Below, one piece after another: positions 43,771-54,192 of a DNA stretch of 64,000 nucleotides. The DNA lies in contig JAKSZP010005649.1 of NCBI GenBank assembly GCA_022478985.1, positions 22,792 through 86,791 of the forward strand. The letters are read 5' to 3'. The translations under genes were made by a program, and so were the position numbers. The notes under the pieces were generated by a model that did no database searches, was not told where the DNA came from, and saw nothing but the letters and a program-made list of their open reading frames with translations. Position 1 is the stretch's first letter, and every line of letters starts with the position of its first letter. The stretch is from Massospora cicadina. Its lineage: Eukaryota > Entomophthoromycota > Entomophthoromycetes > Entomophthorales > Entomophthoraceae.

Positions 43771-44338
43771 AAGTCATCTTGATGACTTTGGCTAAATTAG
43801 CTTTTGGGGCCTCGCTGCTCAGGGGATCTGTTCTGTGCATATTAGACACCAGACATTCGTCAGAATGGGCATGATCATGCTCTTTGAATAAACCCTCTAC
43901 TGACACTACACATTGTGGCATCATTCTCTTATAAGTGCTATTCACGCCCATGGAAGAACTTTTTTAAACACTCTATGACATGTTCTCTTTAGATTGGATC
44001 TCAGGACACAATGCAATACTATCTAAACTGACCTATAGAAGCTTGGCTCCAAGATATTCACAAAAACGAGTGTCTTGTACTAGAGCAGATTTAAAACAGC
44101 TTACTGTATTCTTTTCAAATTCTAATCCCAGTATGTTCATTGGAGATTAGATCCCTTAACCAATATAGTGAACCAAAAAAATAACCTGAGTTTCTGTGAT
44201 AAGTTTTTAAAGTAAATTTTGAAATATTTTAATACTTGTTCTAAAAATCAGGATATAAAATGAAGGAAAATTTTTCATGATTTGGAATTTGGGTAGCAAT
44301 ATTGGGTTCTTTATGATCCCCTGGTGAGACGGCGTCTA
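43771..44338 (-). repeat. Probable 5' LTR of the split gypsy element
   Basis: Sequence upstream of the PBS in the minus sense, up to half-LINE copy 5. No second copy was recognised, so LTR identity rests on position only. Confidence 0.4.
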
Positions 44339-44357
44339 ATTTCTTCTTTAGTTATTT
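44339..44357. repeat. Target-site duplication, left, half-LINE copy 5
   Basis: ATTTCTTCTTTAGTTATTT; matches 46,257-46,275 (ATTTCTGTTTTAGTTACTT) at 16 of 19. Confidence 0.6.
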
Positions 44358-46256
44358 AAGACTTTTATTTGAGGTACACCAACCAGGGGACTGACATTTT
44401 TGAAAGAGAGACTCCAAAAACAAACCAAACCCTAAATATGGGCCAACTACCCTAAACGACATAAAGACACACAAAAAGCGAGAAAACAAACGACCAGGTG
44501 GCACAGCAGTGAGTCGTTTATCACAGCATGGTGGATTGGGAGGGGGAACAGATGGTTAAAAGTATAAACTTCATCATTGAAGAGGTGGACAAATGCAGAT
44601 AGCAAAAATTTGGGGAATCCGCAGGATAAGGTTTGAGGCGTAGAAGATATTCATTGAAACTAGTAATTTGGGCCTGAATCATAGCCTACTTTTGTTTGGC
44701 CGCATGGTATTCAGCTTGGTTGAGGACATCAGGAAGATGGGCGAAATTTGTGATGTTGCTATGTTACACGTGTGGATGGGGTAAATCTGCCAGTTCAGCG
44801 GCATGTTTGACAGTGTTGGTGGCAGTTTCAGCAAGGCGTTCAATTTCCTCTTTTGAAACTATAGGGAAAATGGGGGTAACTGGGTGATGTGCAGCCCTTG
44901 TTTACATTTAGTGAAATATTTTACCCATGGCTTTGCATAGATGGCAATTTTTGGGTAGGCATCAAAGCCTTAGCAAGCTGGTGGTTGCTTTGGTATTAAA
45001 TAGCATTGGTTTGGGGACATATTTTTTGGGCGGGAGTGGAGCATCAAACTCTGATTTAGATAAGGTTCTAAATTGAATTGTTTATCCTGAGGTGGTATGA
45101 TTTCAACAGATTCAAAAACTTCATCCAATAAGTCACACGGATTTTGGTTGGCTTGGATAAAACTGTGATAGGTGGCTATGGTTGGGTAAGATTTGAGGCT
45201 GAAGCTCTTTTGGATTAAACTTTGGTCCAATCCAGCACCTGATTGGTTAACATTGTGTTAATTTGTCAGCTTGGGTTTGAATTACTTTATATTGATTCTG
45301 ATTCAAACGCATGGCCTGGGGAGGTGGAGCAACCAAATCCCCATTTAAACGCTCTTGGTGTGTCCTCGTAGGTGGAGTTGGTCATGTTTGCAGGGTGTGA
45401 ATTATATTGACATGCTTTTTATATGGTCCAATTCATGGCAGTAGTGACAAATTGTGTGACCGTTGTCAGTAGGAGCCCAAAAGAAATAGTCAGGTGCAGA
45501 TGTGATATAGGCTTGCGGTGGGAAGTGCTGGGCCATGTTCAGCTGGCAGGGAGAGATGGTGGCCATTTCCCAAGGTGCCACTAGGCGCTCAGCACAACTT
45601 GGGACTATAAATTTAAGGATGGTGTCTGTGCTCTAAGTGGACAGCCCAGAATCAACTCCTCATAGAGTGTTGAGTGGGAAGGTGTGAGGGGAGGTTTGCG
45701 AAGGTCACCATGGGTATGGTATCAATGGGGATATGTATTTAGGTGGTAATGAGTGTTTTTTTGTAAATTAAGGGCATTGCTGCTGCAGCGGCAGCGTCCT
45801 CTTCAGTGGGAAAGCCAATATCAAAATAGCCCTTTTAAGGGCGGAATTTGATAAATTATGATGGTGCAAAGGTGGCCGTTGCCAGCTCAAAAATCAATTT
45901 GTTAGTATATATAAAGAGACATCTTTAACTAATGTGGAGGCAAAAACGAATAAGAGGATCTAGGTAGGGTAGGGGGTGGGGGCGGGTTGGGTGGACTTGT
46001 GTGAGGTGTAGTGCTAAGTTCCTTGGAGAAACAAAGTTGCCAGATGTATTTGGTGGACTGGTCAATACAGTCTGCATCGTTTGCCTGACAGGCAGTAAAT
46101 ACTAGTGGGTGGAGCACCGCTGCCTACACTGGGCAGCAGGTGGTTGATTCAAGGAGATAAATGTAAAACCGATGCAATGAGGCAGCTTTGAAAAATTAAC
46201 TGTTCTTTTTTTCAAAATTGCTCAAAAGTGATGTTGAGCAGAAAGAAAAATCTTTG
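44358..46256 (-). mobile_element. Half-LINE copy 5, subfamily A
   Basis: 1.9 kb on the minus strand: start CTTTCTGCTCAACATCAC near 46,245, 3' end TGTCAGTCCCCTGGTTGG then CTCAAATAAAAG. The coding region reads GYFDIGFPTEEDAAAAAA (about 45,838-45,785), knuckle CHYCHELDHIK (about 45,460-45,425) and the C-terminal block near 44,530. The central 1.3 kb (about 44,565-45,840) is almost identical to copy 4, sharing its stop codons. Different target-site duplications show the two were separate insertions. The 5' end is more similar to the LINE start than in other copies. Confidence 0.8.
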
Positions 46257-46275
46257 ATTTCTGTTTTAGTTACTT
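46257..46275. repeat. Target-site duplication, right, half-LINE copy 5
   Basis: Partner of 44,339-44,357, at the element's 5' end. Confidence 0.6.
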
Positions 46276-47315
46276 CGCTTATTTACTTAATTCAATATCC
46301 ATGAGCTCATTCTCATAGTGATTATCCCTAAACCTGGATGTCCAGAAGCCCAAGCCTCAGTCCCCTCTTCTGTATTTTGCGCTGTAGTTCCTCCTTGGGT
46401 TATTAATTCTAAACCTTATTTGTTAATATGCTGTTCACCTATCAATTCATCAATGGCGTTTCTATATTACGTCTCACAACAGGTTTCCAAGAAACTCTCA
46501 AAATTGGTTAATTGCCACTTTTGGAAATACTTGATAAGGAGATTTTTTCATTCCCATCAGGTTGATTCAGTTGTGTCACTTCATCACCAACAATTTGCCA
46601 ATTATTCGCACCCCAAAAAGTATAAAAAGGGTTCTTAAAACATAGTCAACTTTAGTGGCTTCATTATTTCACTTAGTAAATCTACTTGAGCGGCAAGTTT
46701 TAAAATATTTCAGATAACACATCCTGTGCACTTAGTAAATTTCTTGGGTTGGTTAAATCTATAAAAGGGGTCGTTCAATCCTTTGCATGGTGATTGAGTT
46801 GCCTGCAACCTCAATTATCTGGCTTTGGACTCTATTCATTTTGAAGTCAAGTAATGATCTTCTGATGCCCTTGTAGCCTTAGCCGCTTCACTGTTTTAAA
46901 TAAAATTTATGTGACTAGCCAAAGATTCTTAAGTGCTAATCAGTATCACTAATTTGCATTGACTGAGAATCCTTGTAGTTGGAGTAGCTGACAAAGATAA
47001 AAACCTTATTGGAAGGGTCTCCTGTTCTCATAGAAGCTTTTAAAGCTTACCACTAGCAATACTACCAACCACAAGCCCCAAGACACTATCACTAGTAAAT
47101 ATTATGATTTACTTTCTTTTATGTTAATAACCTATTTGCAAGAAATAAGCTTTTTGTTTTACAAGGGCACTGTCCTCACACGTTTACCTTTGTTTTTGTG
47201 TGCATAATGACCTATTCATCAGAAATCCAGCGCTGTTGTGACAATCATGACAATAATAAACTGATTTTAGATTTCTTAAAAAAGCTTGAAGCTATAAGGC
47301 AATCCTCTCTATATC
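46276..47315. other. Unassigned 1 kb, pre-LINE target sequence
   Basis: Originally continuous with 53,790-53,901 before the LINE inserted. A 106-codon + strand open frame (46,318-46,638) shows no domain. No RNA gene or repeat end was seen. Confidence 0.4.
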
Positions 47316-47332
47316 AAGGCCTTTTGTTTATT
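47316..47332. repeat. Target-site duplication, LINE 3' side
   Basis: AAGGCCTTTTGTTTATT, identical over 17 bp to 53,773-53,789. Confidence 0.92.
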
Positions 47333-47429
47333 TTTTTAGTACTAGATGGTCCCAACCTGAGTGGGGATTCATCGATGTTTATTGAATTATGCCTGGGCTC
47401 CTAAGAGCCTGAGGCGAGGGAAGGGGAGG

Positions 47430-50400
47430 TATGAGGCATCGAGAAAGTGAGGGGATTTGCGCGCCAGAGCCGTGCTGCAGTGACAACTGAGCGGGGGAGG
47501 GTTGGCGACATAGTGCAGACCTTCAGGGCCATCTCAAAGTGTACCTGAAAGTGGGTGATCATGTATGGAAGGGTCCACACCTGCTGGTCAAAGGCAGCAC
47601 GAAGGAAGGAGTTATGAATGGTCCAGATGGCTGTGGCATAGGCGAGGACACGGAGGGGTCAGTGGCAACCAGGCAATGTCTGCTCGAACATGAGGTCTTG
47701 CACAGGGTATCCAGACCAGGGCTGAGCATGGAGGAGCGCGCGGGCCTTTGGCCAAAATGCGGCGACACCTGGACAGGTGAAAAAACGATGGAGGTGGGAG
47801 TCAATAGGTTCTGCACAGCGAGGGCAGCTTCAGTGCTGGAAGGTAGGGCCAGTCCGGTCCCCTGTCCTGTATGAACAGTGGAGCACCCTCCATAAGGTGT
47901 TGGACACCTTTGCTGACAGGATGGGGCAATAGACGTCCTTCCACAATTCCTTAAGGTCAAATCTCACAGAGGGAGGGAGGAGCTCAAGGAGCCTTGGGCA
48001 GATGGGAGGACGATATTGGGGGTTGAGGCGAGTTGTGACAACTTGTCCATTGTGCACAATTGCATGGCGACGGGGCTGAGGCCAGGGCCTTCCCTTCTGT
48101 ATGGGAAGGCATGGTGGATCCGCGCGCCTACTCGTTTCAGGGCAAGGAGAGCCTGGTTCCAGTAGGGGAATGAGGATGGTTTCAGGAGATGGCCTGGGTG
48201 GTTTGTGAGCCACTCCTCTAATGAGGTCAGAGATGCTCTAGGAAGACCTAGAGCTGCTGACACTGACTGGCGGAGGGCGGGCGCCCATTGGGGCATGGGG
48301 GTCGCGTCTTAGCAGACAATCGACCATAGGAACTTCAGGAAGATTGTGGTGGCGTGGGATCGCGTGTCTAGAAGCCCTAGGCCCCCTTCATTGCAGGGTC
48401 AGGCAATGGTTGAGAGGGCCATTGATGGATGGTTTGAGCCCCAGATCCAACAGCGGAGGAGTACATTGAGCCGCGTATAAAAGGCATCTGTGAATGGTTA
48501 GGCGTGCGCTAGGAATTAGACTTTGGAGAGGAGGAACACATTGGCCATCAGAGATCGACCCTGGGGGGTGATGTGCCGCCAGTTTCAGCTGGAAATCCTG
48601 GAGTTAACTGCTGCGAGTAGCAAGTCCTCATTGTCTTTAAGCGCAACTCCTTGTTGGTTGGTGAGAACGCCCAGGTGATGGAAGGTACCGCGCACAGATT
48701 CAATACCAAATGGTGGGGGGAAGATGGGGGAGCCAACCTGTACAACTGTTGTCTCGGAGGTGTTGACCATGGCGTTGGACGCCTTGGTGTACCTCTCAAT
48801 GGTCACAGCAGCGAGGGCAACATCCCTAGGGCAGCCAAATGCAATGGCGGTGTCATCTTCAAATGCCAAGGTGCGGGTGGGGCTTTACCTGGGACCAGAG
48901 TCCCTTTTAGATTGTCCTGTAAGGAGGCCAAGAGGGGGTTGAGGGTGATGTTAAAAAGGATAGGGCTCAGGGGGTCCCCTTGCCGGAGACCTTTTCCAAC
49001 TGGTACTGCCACTGTAAAACCCATTGCAGGACTCTGGTGTGAAGCTGGTCATAGAGCGCTGATATCCGTCGCCTTGCTGCGGGGGAGAGATGGAAGCGGG
49101 CCAAGGAAGCATCAATATACTTCCAGTCCACCTAATCATATGCTTTCTCCATATCCAGGAGAGCCACAAAGCCATTCACCTTACGAGAGTTAGCAGTCAA
49201 AGTCACGTGAAGGTCATTATAGTTGTCCCATAACGACCTCCCTGGAATAAACCGTGCTGGGATGAAGAGAGGCGAGGTGACGCCCATTTGGTGATGCAGT
49301 TGGCCAGAAGCTTCGTGAAGAGCTTGTGGTCTGTGTTGATCAACGCTATGGGGCGCCAGTTCGCCAGGTTCTCACGGTCTGACTTCTTGTGAATGAGGGT
49401 CGTGATTGAGCCTCTGAAGTCGGGAGGATCTCGCCATTCACCAAGAGTGCAGCGAAGAGGTCGCGGAGGGTTCTGGCTATCACCGCAGGTTCCAGAAGGT
49501 ACACCTCGAAGGGTATTCCGTCTGGGCCTGGGGGCTTTTAGCCTTGGGGATTTCAGAAGGGTTTCCATCACCTCCTGGATGGAAATAGGCGCCAGTAGAG
49601 CCTCATCAGCCCGTGGGTCAATGGGAGGCTCTGGAGCACGCCACAGGAAGTCTTGGATGTCCGACGGGTCCACCTGGGTGGCATGGAAGAGGCTGGAGTA
49701 GAAGCGGTGTAGTTCCTGCGTGATTTCCTCCTTATCCGAAGTGGTTGTAGTGCCAATCTTCAGTGCAGTAATATCCTGCGCTGTTGACCGGGCTTTCTGT
49801 TTCTGAAAGAAGAAGCGGGTGGGGCATTCCCATTGAGCATAGTAGCGAGATGTTGTAAAGTTTGCTGCCCGTTCTTCCTGCAGTGTGAGCTCCAAGCGGA
49901 GTGCTTCCTGCGCCGCTTCCCAGTCTTACAACCATCTGGGAGAGGGCGAAGGCTGGCAGTTTCGCTCCAGATGTCTGATTCTGGCTTCCGCCCTTTTGAC
50001 TCTGGCGCGAGCTGCAGTCATCTGGGCTTTGGCACAGGTGTAAGCAGCGAGGGTGATGTTCTCCTTGGTCACCGCCCATCTAGCCTTGTGGTCAAGCAGG
50101 TGGGGTGGTGGGGAGGTGAGAGTCTCCCATATGGTCATAGAAGGCTTCTCCTTAGTGAAGGGGTTGTTGAGAAGAGCTGGGGCAACCCTAGGCCAGAACC
50201 TACGCGACGGTCTAAGTGTGGTGGTGAGGACAACGGTGAGTGACCTGTGATCACTCAGATGGTTGTCACGAGAGATGGGAGAGGAGACGCGGCCAATTAG
50301 CAGGGGGCCAATCATTGCCATATCTATGCGTGACGCTGACTGGAAAGCTCCTCCATCATACTGGATCCTAGTCATGCAACCTAGGCCAGAGGCGGAGGGT

Positions 50401-51022
50401 GGAAGCGCATCTATAAAGCCACTCAGGCAAAGGAAATCCTGGAGGCGACTTGATCCAGGGCGTTCCTTTGCTGCAGGGGGGTAAGAGTCATGGACGCGAC
50501 TTATGGTTGTGTTGAAATCTCCTAAGAGGACTGTATTCCGTGGGAGATTGAGTTGGAGGAGCTCTTCCAAGAGCCAATTTTGCTCCTGACCTGCATTAGG
50601 CAGGTAGATGCTTGCAGCGAAGAAGGAGAAGTCAGGAGTGGTGAGTTTGGCCAGTATGAGGCGGCCACCTAGATTTTGTGAAAAATAATGGGTTTTAACC
50701 TGGGGGACAAAACAATAATGGCGGCATGGTTTGTCCAGAAGGAGTTGCCTCCAAACTGTTCATTCCATGCAGATTGTTTGTGGGGGAGGATATTGGGCTC
50801 CTGGACAGCAGCGATGTCAATTTGTGCTGACCTGAAGTTGCGGAGGAGGCGGGCTCTCAGCTTAAATTCCAGCAACCCATTCGCGTTGATGGATTGCAGG
50901 GCCAGGGTGCTGCCATGGGGACTCATAGCTGTTCCCCTCCATGTCATGGGGGGTTGCCAGCGCTTAACCTGCTTCTGTGAGGCGGCTAGTTTTGAGTCCT
51001 TTAGCTTGACTATTAGCTGCAT
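47430..51022 (-). pseudogene. LINE ORF2: endonuclease, reverse transcriptase, zinc finger
   Basis: The ATG at 51,022 lies in ATGCAGCTAA, overlapping the ORF1 stop by 10 nt. Endonuclease: LALQSINANGLLEFKLRARL (about 50,900), IDIAAVQEPN, then after a frameshift LLGDFNTTISR (about 50,530), ASRIDMAMIG (about 50,330) and the catalytic SDHRSL (about 50,250). RT: PDFRGSITTLIHKKSDREN and NWRPIALINTDHKLFTKLLA (about 49,420-49,300), SSSQHGLF, a LLDMEKAYD block (about 49,160), GKGLRQGDPLSPILFNITLN (about 48,990), then AFEDDTAIAFG (about 48,866), where the usual F/Y-A-D-D reads F-E-D-D. The 3' part has CPRCAEPIDSHLHRFFTCPG (about 47,830-47,770), a zf-RVT-like Cys/His finger. At least four frameshifts and several stops are present. 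It nicks the target and copies RNA there. Confidence 0.9.
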
Positions 51023-53723
51023 TCCGTGAGGAGCATCGAGGGTTCTGAGGGGAAGGAGAGGGTGGATGGCGGAGGACCAGTAAGCCAGCCTAGGATGCTG
51101 CCCCCACTCCGTTGCAGGGGAAGGACCTGAGGGTGCTCAATGGCGACCTCCGCGGTGTCCCCATTTGATGAGTCTAAGTCCAATTTCACTTCCTCCAACC
51201 CTGCAAAGGATCCTCACAAAATGGACTGTGGGGTTGGGGTAGGACTCTCTGAGATGGCACCTCTACCGCAGGCTGTGGGTTGCCAGTCCATGCTGGTGGG
51301 CATAGCTCCATTGGGAGCTGAGGGTTGATGCGATAAATCGCTGGTGGAGGTTGGTGGGGGTGCCGCGGAGCCCTGAGTGGGGGTGGCTGACGAGGGGCAC
51401 CCTGTGGGAGATGTCTTGCGCTTGGTGAGAGAGGGAGTTGACTCTGGGAGATTGGAGGGGGTGCCCACTGGAAGGGGGGCATAAGCGCGAAGGTATCCCA
51501 TACCAGTAGTGGGGTTAGCTGTTTCAACTGCTAGGCGTAAGGCCTCAGGGGACAGGTCTTGAACGGGAACCCATTGTGTGGGTTGTGGAATTGCTGCTGC
51601 GGCCACGTGGGATCGTTTTTGGCCTGGTTTAGGCTCCTGGGTGGTGGCTAAGAGGGCTTGTTTTCGAGCTGTGCAGCCACTATACAAGTGTCCAAGGGCG
51701 TTACACCATGAACACCGGGGGCGTGCCTGATCAGGGTCGACAAAAAAGATCTTAGGGCATGCCCCAACTACCGCCACAAGAGGAATAACCTCAATGTTGC
51801 GGGATACAGTGGGGAAGGGGATGAACGACGCCCTAGCAGTGCGAGATCTTTGAGTGGGAGCATAGTAAGAGGGGACGCTAAAGTCCACTCAAAGAACAGA
51901 CCCAAACTCCATTAAACCACGATGGAGCGCCAGTTTAAGAGACTCAGGATCAACAGTCATTGGTAGGTTGGAAAAAGTAACCCATGAAATTTTCTCCAGG
52001 TGAGAGTGTGTGCGGGAGATGCGAAGAGATCCACGCGGAATAATGACCTGGAGGGTGGCAGCATGGTTAGCAAGGGCAGCTTCAGTGAAGCCCACATCGA
52101 TGTAATGGCCCTCCACTGATTCATGGATGGTGCTGTGAATTGGGAATGTCTCCACAATCGCTGCAAAGTATGAGAAGTAATCCTATTTATAAAATTCAAC
52201 AGGGTTATGCCCATAATAAAGGTGAATTGCATGGGAGAGGGTTGAGAGAGGTAGAGCTTTTTGCGCTCTAGTTTCGGCCCATTTCTTCTTAACATCAGCA
52301 ATAAACGCCGCTTCACGAGGATCAGCTTTGGGTAGCATTGGTGCCAGAGGTTTTTGCCACGCCCCAGTGGCACCTTTGGTACGTTTGTGTTTGCTTTGGG
52401 CTGCAATCGCAGGTTGAGTGTGAGCTGATGGTTTGGACAAGTTTGCGGAGTTACCTTGTTGCTGGAATGTTACAGAAGTTGCTGGCGTCATATTGAATTA
52501 AGGGGCGGATTGTTGGGCCTCAATAAATTGGGAAGGCCCATCTAGTTGCTATTAACTCCAGCCGATTGGGAGGAGGGCGATGTTTCATCACCATCCCAAT
52601 CTATTTGGGTAAATTCAGTCCGAGTATTTGCTGTGATTTTGTGGGAAAAACTCACTGGCTGATTTGTGAATTGGTCGTTTTCAGCATATGGAGATAAAGT
52701 GCCAACTTGAGAAGTGCCAATTATGGGGTTTAAATGGGACGGGTGAGATTGGAACTGGTGTGAAGTTCCAAAATCTGAACCATTTGAATCCCCATTGGGA
52801 AGAGTAGATTGTCCCAATTTGGTGCTTAATGAACTAGAATGTGCGGATAATCCAACCTTACATCCGAGGGTTTGGGGGCCAGGTAATTTTTGGGCCTCAC
52901 TAAATTGGGGAGGCCCATCCAGATTGGAATTAACTTCAGACAATTGGGAGGAGGGCGATGTTTCATCACCATCCCAATCTATTTGGGTAAATTCAGCCTG
53001 AGTATTTACTGAGATTTCGTGGGCAAAGCTCACTGGCTGATTGGTGAATTGGTCGTTTTCAGCATATGGAGATAAAGTGCCGACTTGAGAAGTGCCAATT
53101 ATGGGGTTTAAATGGGACGGGTGAGATTAGAACTGGTGTGAAGTTCCAAAATCTGAACCAACTGAATCCCCATTGGGAAGAGTAGATTGTCCCAATTTGG
53201 TGCTTAGTGAACCAGAATGTGCAGCTAATCCAACCTTACATCTGAGGGTTTGGGGGCCAGGTAGCTGGGTATTGCCCCTCATGGGGGGAGCCAGAAACAC
53301 GTCGTCAGCAGTAATAGATGGGGCTGAATTAGCTGACACAATGGGGGAGGTGAATGCCTGGATGGGCTGAGTTGCATTCAACTGAGCAGACGCCATTAAA
53401 ACAGCGTGGGTGATGGCCTCCTTGGTTGGAGGGGGCCCAGCGGGTTGGTGGGAGGCAGCGCACACAGAGCTGTTGGGCGTGCAGGTTGCAGAAGTGCGAT
53501 CAGGTGAACTGGCGCTAGTTGAAGTAGCTCCAGGTTGGGGGGTGGTGCCTGCTTTCATGGCCGCTGCTTGAGAGTGGGTGATTCTGGTTGACCCTGAGGT
53601 GGGTAACCGAGGGTCGTTTCGTTTGGGGTGGTTCTGGCTCGTTTGGCAGAGCCCGCGGGTTCTTTTGCGGGGTTTCCCGCCATATTTGCTAATACTTTTC
53701 ATAAATCTCTTTAGTGGAGCCAA
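51013..53723 (-). pseudogene. LINE ORF1: RNA-binding protein with RRM-like block and CCHC knuckle
   Basis: The ATG at 53,723 gives MAPLKRFMKSISKYGGKPRK, a basic start, followed by a low-complexity Pro/Ser/Thr-rich region. Two in-frame repeats of 126 codons follow (about 53,258-52,503). After one frameshift near 52,510 the frame runs to the TAA at 51,013 with stops near 52,180, 51,886 and 51,213. The RRM-like block GHYIDVGFTEAALANHAA to WVTFSNLP (about 52,105-51,965) is the part shared with the half-LINEs. A complete knuckle CSWCNALGHLYSGC (about 51,708-51,667) follows, then a Pro-rich tail. About 900 codons, long for an ORF1. ORF1 proteins coat LINE RNA and assist target priming. Confidence 0.88.
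52503..53258 (-). repeat. Tandem 378 bp in-frame duplication inside LINE ORF1
   Basis: Two adjacent units, 53,258-52,881 and 52,880-52,503. Each begins LPGPQTL(R/G)CKVGL(A/S)AHS and contains STKLGQSTLPNGDS, then SHPSHLNPIIGTSQVGTLSP and FTQIDWDGDETSPSSQ. The period of 378 bp equals 126 codons, so the frame is kept. The first unit has one stop (FGTSHQF then stop) where the second has Gln. Confidence 0.9.
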
Positions 53724-53772
53724 ATTTTAAGGCTGAATTGATTTTCGAAAATTGATGTCTAGCAGAAAGAGA

Positions 53773-53789
53773 AAGGCCTTTTGTTTATT
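53773..53789. repeat. Target-site duplication, LINE 5' side
   Basis: Exact copy of 47,316-47,332, adjoining the TCTTTCTGCT start of the element. Confidence 0.92.
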
Positions 53790-53901
53790 AATCTATGACT
53801 TTATCTACATTATTATTAACTTTAGTGAAATTTCTTAATATGATAAAAAGTTTAACTATACCTAATGAATAATATGTATACAATGTAATAATGTACATCA
53901 G

Positions 53902-54192
53902 TGTTGATACCAAAGTACCAGGCATAATATGGACATATCAATATAATGGACCCTTGAGAGAATTGACACTTAGGCTTCCAAAAGGGTTAAAATGAACCCA
54001 TTGTTTATATATATAGATAATTTAATAATAGGTAAGGCTCAAATTTATTTTAGATAATCTCCTGGTCTAAGTTGAGACCAAATTCTCCAGTTTATAGAAT
54101 GATCAACCAAAGTAGTGGATCATTGGAACGTGACGTGACTTACTCTATCTTTTACTCTAATCACTTATTCCTTAAAAAAATAAATGAAAAAG
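53902..54192 (+). repeat. 5' LTR, first part
   Basis: Starts TGTTGATACCAAAGTACCAGG and aligns with 62,431 onward to about 62,735. Match stops where half-LINE copy 6 begins. Confidence 0.7.

Larger units (their letters stand above)
33246..44338 (-). mobile_element. Ty3/gypsy retrotransposon split by two later insertions
   Basis: Pieces of one minus-strand element lie in order: PBS 43,753-43,770, gag start (about 43,750-43,109), gag continuation (39,121-38,149), protease (36,235 to about 35,900), RT (about 35,260-34,560) and RNase H (about 34,480-34,100). Removing half-LINE copy 4 (with its duplication) and the deleted gypsy element (with its duplication) leaves about 3.8 kb from PBS to RNase H, normal for gag-PR-RT-RH. 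Integrase and the 3' LTR were not recognised below 34,100; 33,246-34,100 may hold their remains. The 5' LTR lies above 43,771 and ends at or before half-LINE copy 5. Confidence 0.72.
47333..53772 (-). mobile_element. LINE (APE-type non-LTR retrotransposon), 6,440 bp, near full length
   Basis: A perfect 17 bp target-site duplication brackets the element. In its sense it starts TCTTTCTGCTAGACATC, has about 50 bp of leader, ORF1 (53,723-51,013), ORF2 (51,022 to about 47,450) and a short 3' UTR ending CTAGTACTAAAAAAA. ORF2 carries an APE-type endonuclease, RT and a C-terminal Cys/His finger; I see no RNase H. The coding regions carry a limited number of stops and frameshifts and GC content is visibly higher than in the surroundings, so it is a recent arrival. 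The layout fits L1/Tad-type fungal LINEs; clade needs a tree. It is the best candidate enzyme source for the half-LINE family. Confidence 0.93.

Noticed and set aside
36250..46256. Copies 4 and 5 as a segmental duplication
   Set aside because: Flanking sequences differ and each has its own target-site duplication; only the central tract is nearly identical.
48651..49193. 180-codon + strand ORF, with others at 47,539-47,874 and 49,833-50,243
   Set aside because: They are antisense to LINE ORF2, whose motifs (GLRQGDPLSP, FEDD, SDHRSL) read on the minus strand.
51186..51527. Minus ORF of 113 codons as a separate gene
   Set aside because: It is an out-of-frame reading of the Pro-rich tail of LINE ORF1.
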